Assembly: GCA_050084515.1 (NCBI GenBank)
Contig: CM114272.1
Coordinates: 46,810,001-46,874,000 of the forward strand
Source: Blasia pusilla
Taxonomy: Eukaryota > Marchantiophyta > Marchantiopsida > Blasiales
Length of the DNA: 64,000 nt
Direction: 5' to 3'
The position numbers and the translations under genes were made by a program. Of the stretch, positions 23,319 to 35,929 are shown one piece after another. The stretch's first letter is position 1. Every line of letters starts with the position of its first letter. Below the pieces are notes generated by a model, which did no database searches, was not told the origin of the DNA, and saw only the letters and a list, made by a program, of their open reading frames with translations.

Positions 23319-23754
23319 CGCTATAGAACAAACCGGCATGCGACCCCTTTTTTGGGTTTTGAGTTTTACGAGGAGAAGTTCGAAAACACAAGGGAGTAAT
23401 ACGACGATGAAGAACACGAATCAGGACACGGTTGCAATATTAATGGTATTCTTTATCATATTAATGAAGAATTAATATGAGCTCGGATGCTAACATGGGA
23501 TCGTTAAAAATTTATATCATACGGTCCATAAGCGTGCAAAATAACTTGAATTTTGCAAGTTTTGCACTTGGAATCCACTTCTAGTAGAGGCCGTAAAGAT
23601 CACTTCAATTTGACAAGTCGACAAATGGGGAAAATTTTTCCTCTTCTACGTAAGGGTTCATGGATCTATTAGGATGAGCATACAAGTATGTGTGACTTAC
23701 ATACGTTTTCCACAAAACCATAGATTCAATCAATATGTCATCATAGTTAGCTTT

Positions 23755-24420
23755 CGGTTATTCTAAATGAATCCTCAAAAACAACATCTAGATGCTTAGT
23801 ACCTTGCCTATTGTGAGATTTGGTCTTTATTATGTTCTTAATTGAGAAATCCCTTTCACATATGGCAATTCTAACACATTGGACCTTGCAAGATTAGCCA
23901 AAACAAGCAAGTTAGCAAAGTTGCATTGTAAAGTTAGGCTTCAACCCACCATTGCTCATAGATCCCTAAAATTATGATCTCTCTACTCAGTTATAGTCCT
24001 CAACTTGAGGATGGAAATTCTTGCTTGGAAACAACCAAAATTTTGATAGAGGATTGCAAATGTCCCCTTAATGGCAATTCACATCTAGAATGTCCACAAA
24101 AGTCTTCCAAGTTCTTACAACCCTAACTATTTATCCCTACTTATCTAGAGGGCATGTGCGACGGGTTTAAAAGTATCATAGCACCAATGAGATTATTACC
24201 CCTCAACCGATTATACAATTCTAAACATACACTTTCAGCATATGACTTTTGAAATAAGAGAGCAACTTCCAAATTCTTGCATGTACGGTCTCTCAACATG
24301 TCCATGCCATGAAACTTACTACCCCTAATCTTAAGGTGTAAACGTCTAAGATATCCTTTGTAGATCACGTCCTCTACTTCAACTAGCTTCATCTTGAAGC
24401 ACTCCCAACCTTGAGCTTTG
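23755..24420 (-). pseudogene. hAT-type transposase fossil (C-terminal part)
   Basis: On the minus strand, about 23900-23760 reads AICERDFSIKNIIKTKSHNR followed by QGTKHLD. This is the CERxFS..IKTxxxNR..LD signature of the hAT dimerisation domain. About 500 bases upstream an 83-codon frame (24392-24141) includes LYNRLRGNNLIGAMILLNPS. That would fit the preceding helical part of such a transposase, though that is weaker. Stops and frameshifts lie between. Terminal inverted repeats were not found. It once encoded a cut-and-paste DNA transposase. Confidence 0.6.
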
Positions 24421-24627
24421 CAATTGGAAGACTTAGATTTAGTCCCAAAGACTCAACGAGTTAGTCAAAATTACGTCGTGTTCTGTGGATAACCACGAAG
24501 CCGCCAAGCGGTAATCTTGTTGAGTCTCCCCAAGTGTGTTCAGTCTCCCTATGAAGGCTATTCCCCGAGCCATGACAAATCTCCCTAAGTTTCTTGCCTA
24601 AATCAAAGTGTGTCGATAAATTCCCCC

Positions 24628-24809
<182 letters not shown>

Positions 24810-25021
24810 TCATTAAGTAGTGCCTGTCATAGCCTTGCAACCATAGACCCCGCGCCCTGGTTGGACAGTGCTTGAGACTAGGGTGGATGTAGAGAGAGGA
24901 CCAAGTGAAGAAGGTATCATATGAGAGGAGGGAGACACTCTCATGTAGTGTGAGTGTTGAGCAAACAACGTGTTGGTGCGGAGCTTCCAAGTCTCAACCA
25001 AGAAACTCTTCACCACACTAT

Positions 25022-25680
25022 CTACTTACCTGATTGGGATCCCCAATAGACATTACTTACCAATGCAGCACCTTTGGGCAATGAATCAAGGCTACTGAAT
25101 GTGTTGAACAATTCTAGTGTTACCAGCTTAGCAATATCAACATATGCTTTTGCTTTGTGTGTTGTGAATTTTGCGCAAGAGACCAAGTAATGACTAGAGA
25201 TTTCATCCCCATAGTCACTCAAGGCACAAGAGTTTACTTGTGTTCCCATCCTGCTTTCTTATAGTTCAAGGGGATTGCCCACGTCCTAAACTTGAACTGG
25301 AGTCGGTTTCCCAAGCAAGGGGTTCCTTGAAAATAGTTCTTCAATTCTTCCTCCTCCAGATATACTGATAAGAGAGAGAGGTGAGATATTTTCATGGCAT
25401 CCTCAGTGTTGTTCTTTTGTGAGCGTCCGCCAACTGCTTTGGTTATGGTATCCACAAATGCTTTCTCATCTTGCTCCCATAGTTCAGGCCCTGTTGGGAG
25501 CTTGGCTGCTTGCACAATCTCTTGAACTTTTTTTGTCCAAGATCTTGCCTGCTTTACATGTCTTCTTTGAGTCCAAGTTTTCCCCATCAACTCTTAAGGA
25601 TAGCAATGGGAGTCCATTTTCTCCAATTGCCTCTGTCATTTCAACTTGGCTGTCACGTCTTTTAGGATAGATCAGTGAGA
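25022..25680 (-). pseudogene. Unrecognised coding-like fragment
   Basis: Two frames in the same direction, 25590-25234 (118 codons) and 25249-25022 (75 codons), overlap by 16 bases, as a frameshifted gene would. The first is charged and helix-like (ending near WAIPLNYKKAGWEHK). The upstream sequence to 25680 is also coding-like. I recognise no domain. It ends against the start of a family D LTR. It could be a captured host-gene piece or the gag of an element not otherwise present. Confidence 0.3.
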
Positions 25681-27984
25681 TCTAGTAGAGCACCTTTGTG
25701 AGTAGTGGAGGACATGCTCAGTAGGTCGAGGATGACCTATTGAGGCCCCAAGAAACTTGAGAGAGCATGTTTCCCCTTCGTTTCGGCTCATTTGGAGCCA
25801 TATTGAGGAACTTACTATTTTAGGTAAGTATCATTTTGACTATATGAATGACTTTATATTTTTGGTAAGTGGCCCTTGACTTCCTACATCAGGTCAAGAG
25901 CCAAGGAGTTGACTTGGGAGCATAGGTTACCATGGAGAGAGTTTGGGAGAGGGAAGGGGTATACCTCAAGGAGAGAGAGTTTGAGAGTTAATTCTCTCTT
26001 TGTTGAACTTCTTGGCATGAGACGGCGGAGCTATGGTCTTGCTTGCCTTGTGTGTGTAACGCAAGCCTCTCATTAGGAGAGTGGGTTTGGTTTGATATTG
26101 AGAGAGACATGTGAGAGTGCACACATGTGAGAACTATGGTGTTGTGAGAGAGATTGGATCTTATTTTACAAAGAGAGAATGAGTGAGTGAGAGAGCTTGT
26201 TGGTTGCTCGATGTTTGGTGCAGGTTGGAGGACCGTGTTCTATGCTTCATGGCTCATTGGAGTGCTCTCCAAAGCAAGAGTCGTGCGAGCTTGCTATTTT
26301 GCTTTGTTGATTTTTTGTATGGGAGAGTGTCACGGGGAAGCGGTGCCCAATTTTCGATTGGAATTGAGTATGGGGGTGGATTTCTCCATGCCGATGCTCT
26401 CGGGAGCACCATATAGCTTGCTGATTTGTGTTCTCATAGGTTTTAGATTTTTGTTAGGAGATATCAGTGCGGAAGCGCTGCCAAATTTTGTGTAGGAGAA
26501 AGAGACATTGGGCTTTACAACAATCCTTGTTAGTTTTTACTGGAATTTCCCATTCAAAATATTTGTTGACATTGTTATAGATCATGAAGTTGTGCACGCT
26601 ATGCAATAGATGGTGTGCAATTTGGAGTTGCGAGCAAAAATTTATGGTCAATCTTGCAAAACTGCCATTGCTAGGTAATTTTTAGGGTTTAATTGTTCAA
26701 ACCCTAAACCAAGGGCCACGCCGGCGGCGGCTGTCGCCGTGATAGTCATCTTCAACAGTCCTTCATCAAAAATCAACCATCATCTTCAATGATCAACCAT
26801 CACCGTCAACGGTCAATCATTCACCGTCACCGTCAACCGTCCGCCGTTGGCCGCTGCCGCCGCCTAGCGCTGCTCAGAGCCGCGTTCGGCCGTTGTCCAT
26901 CCTTGGTTGCCATTTCTGCCATTACGGAGTGGCGGGTCTTCAACGACAATCGTTGATTCTATGACCTCCGCCGCCACCACGTACTTTGTTTTGGCCGCAA
27001 CCGTTATTGCATTTTGTTAGCAACCAGTGATGAAAGGTGACCTCGGGTTATGGTGTTTGAGTTTTCATTTCATCTTGCTATGTTGTGATTGGTAGCCGCT
27101 CAAAGACGGTCTTGTACCATGCCGTGACGCCCGTAGCCGCAACGCATCACCGATTGTCGCGCCGTGCCGCTCGTGGCCGCACCGCATCGTCTCGATCGCG
27201 GAGCCGCTCCTTCACTAAGGAGCAAAGCGTGTGATTTGATGATTGAGGAGGGTATGCCGCTGAGTGCCGCACCCCATCCCCGAGTGTTGAGCCCTTTGTA
27301 GCCGTTCTGTGCTGCCAATGCCACACCGGACCGGTAGACCTACATCGTACATCGAGGAGGTTTGAGCAGCGTCTGTGTGAGAGGAGTACGACTTGCTGAT
27401 TGGAGGACTTGTCTTCAGGACCAAGTTGGGGTTGAGATTTGCAATTGTCAAGAAGCGACATCAACATTATTGTCAGGTTACCCATTCTGGTCTCATACCC
27501 TGCACGTAGGAGGGATTTCCGGGTATTGGGAAGTTATTTGGGATATTGGGTTTTGTGCTTATGCTGAGAGAATCTATGAAATATGGGTTTAGGGGACATA
27601 GACCAGTGTGGGATGTCTAGAGTTGAAGATGGTTTGTCGATGAGATGATGGATCAGTTCATTTGCCGCACCACGCTGCTTGTTGCCGTACAACACATGTC
27701 TCACTAAGAGAGTGTAGATTGAGTGCCGCATGTTTAGTTTTAGTGATTGAGGGATTACTTGCGAGATCGAGAGTGATCGTGTGAGAGGGGCACGAGGGCC
27801 ATCACGACGTCCTTTTGGGATTTTGAGAGGCGAGGTAGTGGACATGAGAGTAGCTCTGGAGGGTTTATCCAGAGTGGTGCGAGGTTTCGAGGGTCTCCAC
27901 GTGAGAGACCACCTCGATCTCCTTCTGTGTTGTCTTCAGACAAGGAGGAGCATATAGAGGAGTGTGTTAGTGATCCACCATACA
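25651..27984 (+). mobile_element. Family D retroelement: LTR start and leader, truncated
   Basis: It begins TGTCACGTCTTTTAGGATAG. Its first 170 bases or so recur at 51493-51670, which shows it is a dispersed repeat. The stretch then runs through a Ser/Gly-poor leader, a Pro/His-coding imperfect repeat of TCAACCATC-type words (about 26760-26850) and GC-rich sequence. A short Arg/Ser-rich coding-like piece (about 27770-27980) could be gag. It stops at the broken integrase end of family A copy 2. I could not place the LTR end or primer site. Confidence 0.5.
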
Positions 27985-28760
27985 CTTGCCTTGTCCGGTA
28001 ATGCCACCAACTCAATCCACTTGGAGAAGTGCTCCACCATCACCAACACATATCGATGATGTCGTACAGTTAATGGTAACGGTCCCGCAAAGTCCACACT
28101 CCAACGGTAACCCAACCCCATAATAGGCAAGGGGTGTAATTGTGGTGTAGGGGCATTGAATGATGCCCTCACCCGGTCACAAACCATACAAGGTGACACC
28201 AATTGCTGCACTTGAGTATGCATGCCACGCCACCAATACTGGCCAAGGAGTAAGCTATACGTACGCTTTATCCCAAAATGTCCCAACTCCTCATGGGCAT
28301 GTCGCACAATGCGCTCTCTTTGAGCCAAATGTGGCACTACTCGTACTCTACCATCCTCCCACACGCGGAGAATATGTGTTCCCTCCAATCGATACCTCTT
28401 AGCATGTTGAAGAACACGGTCTCGCTCCTTGGCACTCACTATGCCTGGCACCCTACAGGTCCGTAGGAACTCCAACACCAACGCATCATCATGAATATCA
28501 CGTTGATCCGTACCACCATCTCTAACCTTAGGATCTGAAGGCTGGCCATCTACCCTCTGACTAGAATAAGATATCATGTGCTCCTCCATGCTAGAGTCCA
28601 CCCCTAACCAACATAAAAAGGCGGATGCATACCAACCTGGCACCATCTCCTCATCAACCTTGCCATGCCATCTAGCCCCACTTGTATCCTCTAGCCTAGC
28701 ACATGGGTTCCTACTCAACCCATCGGCATCAAGGTTGGCAACCAGGTCTATGTACCACCC
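27985..28760 (-). pseudogene. Integrase of family A copy 2, truncated
   Basis: Much of the integrase lies in an open frame of 327 codons that begins in RNase H remnants at 28919. The zinc domain is HAHEELGHFGIK with CMVCDR. The core shows SVDFAGPLPL and VMVEHFSKWIEL. It stops at the breakpoint before the second Asp and the catalytic Glu. There is no PHD finger. Confidence 0.85.
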
Positions 28761-30060
28761 GGAAGTCATACTCTGTAAGATAAGAGCCCACCGTGCAAGC
28801 TCCCCTGTAAGCTTGTCGACTCCATCAACCACTTGAGCGGTGGGGATCATTAGAATAAGGGTAAATGTGCCAAACAAGTAACACCTAAAGTGTGCCCACC
28901 ACACACTCTTGCCAAGCACTCTCCCTCATATGAACTATAGCGTGACTCTGCTGCATTATTCGAACGACTTGCACAGGCCACCACAAACTCCATGTGCTCA
29001 TCATCATGTTGTGTCAACACCGCTCCAAGTCCCAACCTACTCCAATCAGTGTGTAATTGAAATGGGCGCCCTCTGATAGGTCTCCTCAAGATAGGCGCCG
29101 CCACCAACTAGGCCTTAAGCTCCACAAAAGCTCTCTCCTGATCATCTCCCAAGTGCCACTCTTGATTTGATTTCAGCAATTGGTTCAAAGGCTTTCCCAA
29201 AGCACTAAATCCCTTCACATACCTCTGATAGTAGTTCGCCAATCCCATGAATGCTCGAACTCTAATCACATCTATCGGACGCGGAATAAGTGCAATAGCC
29301 TCCACCTTTGCTTGCTGAACTCCCAAACCACCTGGATAGATCACATGACCCACGTACTCAACATCCTCATGGAAGAACTTACACTTTCCTAGATGCAAAC
29401 GTAGACCATGAGCTTTCAACCGCTCAAACACCATCTGCAAATGTATCTGATGCTCCTCCACCGTGTTACTAAACACCAAGATATCATCAATGTAACACCG
29501 AACAAAATCCAACCCTGCTAGGATCCTGTCCATCACTCTTTGAAACTCGGCAGGTGCATTCTTCAACCCAAAGGGTAAGAATTTCCACTGGTACAAACAA
29601 TCCTTGCCATGAGAGTTGACACCCCAAAATGTTGTCTTGGCCTTGTCACTCTCCCGAATCGGCAATTGATGGTATCCTGCCCGAAGATCCAAAGTACTGA
29701 AAATCTTTGCCTGTCCCACCACATCAAAGATCTCTCAGGTGTAGGCATGGCATACCTATCGGCCTTGGTTTGCCGATTGATAGACGGTAATCTCCACACA
29801 TCCGCCTATCCATGTAGTTGCCATGCATATCCTTTTTAGCATGCATGATGATGGCGATGCATACTCTCCATGCGACAACTCCACTAATCCGGCCTCCAAA
29901 AGGTCCAACGCCCTACTCTGAATCAGGTCCTCTCCATATCACTATATCGGTAGGGACGACGGAAGATTGGCGTATCACTAGCCAAATCAATCCGTATACC
30001 GGTCCAACCAGAGAACCCAACTCCTTCATGCTAAAGGCAAAACAACTCCTATAAGCACGT
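28761..30060 (-). pseudogene. Reverse transcriptase and RNase H, family A copy 2
   Basis: An open frame (29722-29108, 204 codons) covers LDLRAGYHQLPI, FGLKNAPAEFQ and the YIDDILVF catalytic box, then the connection region. The RT start, with HGEYAS and INRQTKADRYAMP, lies in other frames at 29760-30060. RNase H (29107-28850) has HTDWSRLGLGAVL and YEGECLA before a frameshift and scrambled sequence at about 28850-28920. Confidence 0.85.
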
Positions 30061-30205
30061 AGGAACTGTGTGGTCAGCGTCGTTTCTCACCTCCCGTAAG
30101 CTTGGGCCCAAGTAATGGCTCCCAAGTCTCCTCCTTTGGCATACTAGAGGAGAGGCGATGCCATTGGTCGCTACGCAACCCCCTCACAAGATGATACACC
30201 CTTAC

Positions 30206-31420
30206 CTACACCATCATCGAGCAAATAACTCCTCCACCAAGATGAGCAACCAACTCCACATGCCCAACCATTACATCCCATTTACTCCAAGGATGCAAAA
30301 TACTACTCTCCTCGCCCGGACCGATGCCTCTACCCCCGGTAGCCATCGAGCTCATTACAAGGGGTGGAAGACCCACAGACATAGTCCCGAAGTCGTATTT
30401 GCTCGCCATACCAAGACTCAAAATCCAAGTCAAACAATTCAGGTCCATGGCCTGACCCAACACATGACGCGTCGTGAAGCCTCGTAAATAGAAGCAACCG
30501 CCACGCCAAAGAGTAAATCCCATCGCACGCTCTCTCTCATCAGCGTTAGGCTCCACCAACTGTCGCACATGAGAATCCCATACAAGCCCCGGACCACCTC
30601 CCTTGTAGGCATGTGACGCGGGAAAACTCACAAATGTGGGTAGTGCCATCCTAGGCTAGCCCACACGGTTCACCACTGCCATGGGTGACCGATCAATAAC
30701 CTGACCACTTGGGAAAGTCGCCCAGTATCGAAGATACTATCCACTGTAAGGCGAGGATCCCGCTGCACTGCATCATATGCTCGACGTAGAACCTCCCTAG
30801 GCAACAAGTTTGTCCACCACAAGCCAGGACGATGTGCACGCGAGCCAACTCGCGCTGCATCCAACACCACCGCTGGTCCAATCCAAGAGCGCACCTCATG
30901 AACACTCGCCATCATCCGGGTCCGAGTGTCATCCAACAATGGAACATTCTCCAGAATGTAAGCTAGAGCACGTGCCTGATGAACCTGAAGATGTCGTAAC
31001 ACCCGTAACATCTCCCAAAACAATCGAGACCTAGGGTCATGTAATCCCTCACCACGACCAAAGACGTGTATGACCCGACATGGCCATCCAAAGCAATCAC
31101 CAAATCCACAGGACCAATTCTCTCAAGGTCTGCGCCCCAACAATGCAATGTGTGATGGTAAAGCACGCTGGTACCCATGAATAGCGATGGCGGCAACAAC
31201 TCAGGATATCTCCGCATCAATCGACCAATATATCGGGATGAGACTCTGGGGCCGTCTCATCTCGCTCCACATACACGTATCTCCCGACAGAATACCGACC
31301 GCAACATGCAGCCAAACCAAGTGCTAATCCCACCAAAGAGATCTAACACACAAATGCCCTCCAGCGGATCTTGCCATACAATGGGTGTAGTATCCAAAGG
31401 GGATAACCCAATGGGCAGAA
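30206..31420 (-). pseudogene. DNMT3-like methyltransferase domain, family A copy 2
   Basis: It is spread over four frames. Motif I GICVLDLFGGIST is at about 31350. DLERIGPVDLVIA with a frameshifted motif IV follows (WPC then Arg instead of Gln). Motif VI is YILENVPLL. Motif VIII SRAHRPGLWWTN has lost the second Arg of AHRxR. The C-terminal part is GLVWDSHVRQLVEPNADERE to VLGQAMDLNCLTWIL (30640-30400), which resembles motifs IX-X of DNMT3. It is inactive as it stands. Confidence 0.8.
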
Positions 31421-32320
31421 GTAGGAGTCCGTGGGGCCTCCTCTTCCTCGTGAGGTATAATGACCTCACACCAAGCCTCCGCAGAGGGCGATCAACCTCT
31501 GCCGTAGTGCACCGCTGAACTCCAAAGTGGCACATCCAACGATGAGGATGCCACTTTGCTGCAAAAATAGGGACCTCCTCTTCCTCCTCATGCGCAGGAG
31601 AATCCATAGCGTAAACATTACCCTCCAAAAAGTCTCCTGGCCAAGTGACTACTCCACTAAAACCAGCCACGATGATAACACTGTTGGGGAAGACCCTCCT
31701 GGTCGAGCCCCATAAATAAATCTCACAAGAACTTGGCTCATACGTCCATCCTCGGATAGCCAACCACGTCTACAAGACGCTCTCTCACCCAATAATCCAT
31801 CTGAAAACCCATCGGGTACACATCGCTCCTCCAACTAGTACATCATACGACTCGATCGATGTGACTACGCAGATACTCCCAACCGGAGCTATCGATCGCA
31901 TGATCTAGTCTCAAAGCATGCAGAAAAATTCTCCCGTGTCATGAATTGAGACCTATCATTGGCTCCTCCAAGTGATGTTTGAATGCGGAATGGGCAAGGC
32001 ACAAGCTTTGACCTCCGAATACCTGCACAATACATGCCGCTTTCCCAACATCAAGGTTGGGCACTAGAGTCTAACAAGACTCTATCTGGTCTATACACTG
32101 TCTGTAGGACTCACCAATCGGAAGATCCACTCCGGTTGTCCAACATATATACACCAGGTGTAAGCCTCTCACGATCAATGGTGGCCGGTGGTAATGCATC
32201 CATCTTCGCCACGTTCGCCGCCAAGTAGCAGCACCGGTACTCAATGCTACACTTGACATAGAGGGTCGCTCCACCGCTCCACCGCAACACCTTCATCCAC
32301 CTCAACACGTGTAGCAAGAA
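31421..32320 (-). pseudogene. Protease region and linker, family A copy 2
   Basis: The protease core (VLLDSSAQP-type) lies near 32070 and the GGAxxYPMGF text near 31820. A Glu-rich linker leads into the methyltransferase. Several frame changes occur. The layout is the same as in copies 1 and 3. Confidence 0.6.
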
Positions 32321-32552
32321 TACACCCCCTCGTTCACAACAACGTGGTCGCTAGCTGAAATATAGGAGCTAAGTCAACTCCTAAAGCCATCACTCCGTGG
32401 TCGAAAACAATGGGGATCCCAACACCGAAGTTGCCATCCGCAATCTTTGCACTAGATCTTTGCATCCGTGTCTACTACACGCGATGTAGATGCCTCGATC
32501 CCCACCGCCGGCTCAATAGGCTGCGAGGAACCATGGATGGAGTCTAAGCACC

Positions 32553-34203
32553 TCAGACAACAAGAATGATGGGAAGCCTAGCCTCCCGCCCCTCACCCCT
32601 CTGTGGGTCCAACTCCACAAGAGCACCACGTGGCTCGACGTTTGGAGTGGCTCCTCTGAATCGCTGGTGATTCCTCAACCTGTCCGCACTCGCCATATAA
32701 GAGAGATCATCCCTCCATAAGAGGTGGAAGCCCTGCTCCCGAACCGATCTATCTTTGGATACCGCCATAGTAGCCAACTTCGCTCCAATCTGCTCAATCA
32801 CGGTAGCCATAGCGACTCTTTCATAGTGTCTCAGAGGGGTAGCCATCGAGGCTCTCCAACCATTGGTCCACCTCTACCACCCCTACCACCTCTACCACCT
32901 CGGCCTCTCGGAGCTACTCCACCACGGCCGCGGCTTGATCTCAACTCTGGATGAAGATCAAAGCAACGCTCTCGAGGATGATGTGGTCTCCCGCAACGAT
33001 CACACTGAGTTGGGGCCGACTGAGGCCCATCCTCCAAAGTCTGTCTCCCATCCTCTTGGGGACAAAACTTCCTAACATGATCACCTCCACATGTCCAACA
33101 TGATCGCCCTGTCGCGAGGCAAAGACAAATGAAGGCAATGGTCTCTGCGCAAGTGTCCCTCTAGGACCTGACTGAGGTCGTGTGTACCCCCCACGACTCC
33201 CACTACTACTACCACCACCACTACTACGAGACAGTGAGGTGGGCTGCTGAACACGAGAAGTAGTTGTTGTATCCCTACTGAATGCAGATGTCACCGCTCT
33301 CTCCTTCACCATGTTAAGCTCAATCTTCTCAGATAGAGCAAACACATGGGTCAATGTGGGTGAATCATCACTCATAAGAGTAGCATCACGCCCTACGGGC
33401 GCAAATCTCGTCCAAGATCCCATACCAAAACTGGACTGCTGATCCTCAATCACACCCTGGGTAACTGAAATGAAGCGTCGCATACGAGTGTATGCCTCAC
33501 GAAGACTCTCACTAGTCTTTCGCTCAAATTCCTGAAGACTCCTCAACTTCTCCGTCTTCACTGCCTGATAGTTCTTCTTCAACCTCTTGAAGAACTCTGC
33601 AACCGGGCTGAACGATGGTGGGGCACTAGTACCTCCACTAGTACCTCCACTGGTACCCCCACTCCGGCTCGTACTCGTACCACTCAACGTCGGGTTGGCT
33701 GGCATAGTAGGAGCACTACTACCAATACCACCATGGGTGATAGACACATAGCCTGGAGACCAATATTGTCTCCATGCCTCAATCTCAGCAACATGGTCCT
33801 TCCTAAACTCATGGTAATCATCCATGGGTGGTCCTTCCAAGTGCTGAAACAACCCCTTCCAAGCCAAGAAGGGTGTAAACAACGTGGCGTTCCACAACAT
33901 CTGCATATCACACCACGTATCAAACTCCTGCATTAAGTCCTCCAACTCAATGGTGCCCACTGCACCCGAGTATCGTCGTGGGCCCTTCATGGCCCCATAT
34001 CCACCGTCCATGTCCCAAATCAATGGAGCTGCAACACTCGATAACAACGTAGAAGACTCGGTGTTTGGAACACCCTCGTCCTCCTCTTCATCAACCGTCG
34101 GAAGTGGAAAAGGTATCCGATACCTAAATCCACTCCGTGTGGAACCACCACTGTCTGCACCACGGTCCCCAACCACACCACCCGACAGCTCCGTGATGAC
34201 CAA
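32553..34203 (-). pseudogene. gag: Gag, zinc knuckles and RGG linker, family A copy 2
   Basis: This is the longest retroelement frame in the window, about 420 codons (34203-32941). The capsid-like half is Trp-rich, and a Ser/Thr/Gly repeat (GGTSGGTSGG-type) and a Ser/Gly/Arg stretch follow. The true frame shifts near 33080. The next frame holds the knuckle CDRCGRPHHPRERC (CxxCxxxxHxxxxC) and an Arg/Gly box. No ATG opens the frame; the first codon is TTG, and an in-frame stop lies a few dozen bases upstream. Gag would package the element RNA. Confidence 0.75.
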
Positions 34204-35898
34204 CGCCGATGCCGCACCACCACCAAATAAGCAAGTGACGTCGATGTCGCTATACTATTCTAGTTCTACTAGCTATGGGTGTAGGCAACCTAACTTGTCA
34301 TCACCACAAGAAGCCTCCCACGGTCTACTCGTCATCCCTCCAGCCTCACTACCCGTAGCACGCAGGAGTAACACTACTCTGGAAATCATCATCAACCCTA
34401 ACGATGGGCGCGCAAGCAAGAAGCACCGATGGAGGGGATCCAAACACACGAAGTCCAACGACAACCCTCCAATGGCAAATGGAAATCAAGGTAACACAAT
34501 CCACCAAACGTGGTGCCTCCTAAATCCACAAAACCCACCACACAATTCTAACGCAATAGATACTCCGCCGCGGGTCGATGACGTGCTAGTCGAACTCGCA
34601 GCACCTGAAAATATCACCTGCATGGAGAGGCTACACCATACTATGCGCTAGAGGTACATCAACCAAAAACCTGAGATGCATAAAGCGCCTAACACATCTC
34701 CGAAGAGCACCAAATGAGCTACAACAGTGTGTACACTGGCGTAGTTAAGAACTCAGCAGTTAAGCGTCCTCCAGGCAGAATAGCCCAAAGATGGGTGACC
34801 AGTTATGCAACACTAAAATCCCAAATCCTGCAAAAATTGCCTCACACCCAAGGAAGCAAGCTTGCTTGCTTGCTCCTTACTCCGCCTCTCACGCCCACTC
34901 GCCCCGAGCTACCACGAGCTACCACGAGTTGCCTTGAGCTAGTCCGCAAAATTTCGATTAGCAATTACTTCACAAATCCATGACCAAAATCGAATCTGTT
35001 TCAACCAAAATTCAATTGACCACCATAGCTATCTCTCCACAAAAAATCAGCTACAACCAAGCTCTGTACTCCGAGCTAAAAATCAGACAAACTTGCTCTC
35101 CATACACCTCCAGAATCGCAAATCCGACAGCGCTTCCGCCAAGTTTCATGCACGCAGAAATCTGCAACGCTCCACACACTCGAGCAGATAGCTTCAATGA
35201 GATCACAATACAAGTAGCAACAGGAACCGATCTGGATGAACTTCAACAGAGCTTCCGCACTCCAAGCTCTCCACATCAGAAAATCGTCGAACACGAACCA
35301 TAATCTTCAGTCCTTGATAACTTCCAACTCCCTTGACGAAATCCAGCGATCTAAAGCGCGTAGGAAAGCTCTCACCAAGGCGCTTCTTTCCCAGCCAACC
35401 ATGCACCAGATTCACACCTCCAACATAGGCCACAAGCCACAAACATCCGCGGATGAGTACACAATCAGCCCTAACCAGATCCTATTGATCCACAATAGAA
35501 GCTACCATCAATCTACTGCAGTTCTTTGAGTGAAATCCGTGAAAGACCTACTATCATAAAACACCTATACAATCACATACAATCGAGCCAAACCCACTCC
35601 ACGATGGGAGAATCTAGGTCGAAGCTTGCGGGAAACACCATAGCCAAGAGCTCTACTCACTACCAAGGCTAACTCCCAACGCAATAGGCTCAACTCAAAG
35701 AACTGAGTGTTCTTTGAGTGCACTCCATCTTATATCCTCCAACCTAAGAGCGGGCCCTACTGGGAAAGTCACCCCCAATTGAGTAACCCCCAATCCTATG
35801 TATGAAACTGCATCTCTACCAAGCCACTACGGTCCTTCATAAGGAATGGCCTCTACTAGCACACTATACTCTACGACATAATCCGTATGGTCATGACA
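34204..35898 (-). mobile_element. 5' LTR and long leader of family A copy 2
   Basis: On the minus strand it starts TGTCATGACC at 35898. About 365 bases match the LTR at 49222, up to CTTTCACGGATT. It then continues as a 1.3-kb leader shared with copy 3 (39935-41220), including the AAGCAAGCTTGCTTGC palindrome and the 5S-like segment. The last part of the LTR, about 110 bases present at 49585-49695, is missing here. Confidence 0.7.
34748..34800 (+). other. 5S rRNA-derived segment, best copy
   Basis: AGAACTC is at 34748, GTTAAGCG at 34759-34766 and GATGGGTGACC at 34790-34800. The gaps of 4 and 23 bases equal those of plant 5S rRNA, and the blocks cover the A-box and C-box of the internal RNA polymerase III promoter. 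The intermediate element is not conserved. It is on the plus strand, opposite to the retroelement. Plant Cassandra elements also carry 5S sequence, in their LTRs; here it is in the leader of a large gypsy element. It is not a functional 5S gene: the flanks do not match. Confidence 0.75.
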
Positions 35899-35929
35899 AG
35901 TGCGACAACTCCTATGGCTGATGATGAGG

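Larger units (their letters stand above)
27985..35898 (-). mobile_element. Family A Ty3/gypsy retrotransposon, copy 2
   Basis: This is the most complete copy by content. From 35898 (LTR start TGTCATGACC on the minus strand) it has a 1.7-kb LTR and leader, gag (34203-33060), zinc knuckles, RGG linker, protease, methyltransferase, RT, RNase H and the first two-thirds of integrase. It is cut at 27985, just after the core sequence ALPDKAS, so the integrase end, PHD finger and 3' LTR are lost. Frameshifts are frequent but few domains are missing. Confidence 0.9.

Noticed and set aside
34690-34830. A functional 5S rRNA gene
   Set aside because: Only the internal promoter blocks and spacing match; the 5' part, the intermediate element and the 3' end do not, and it always occurs within family A leaders.
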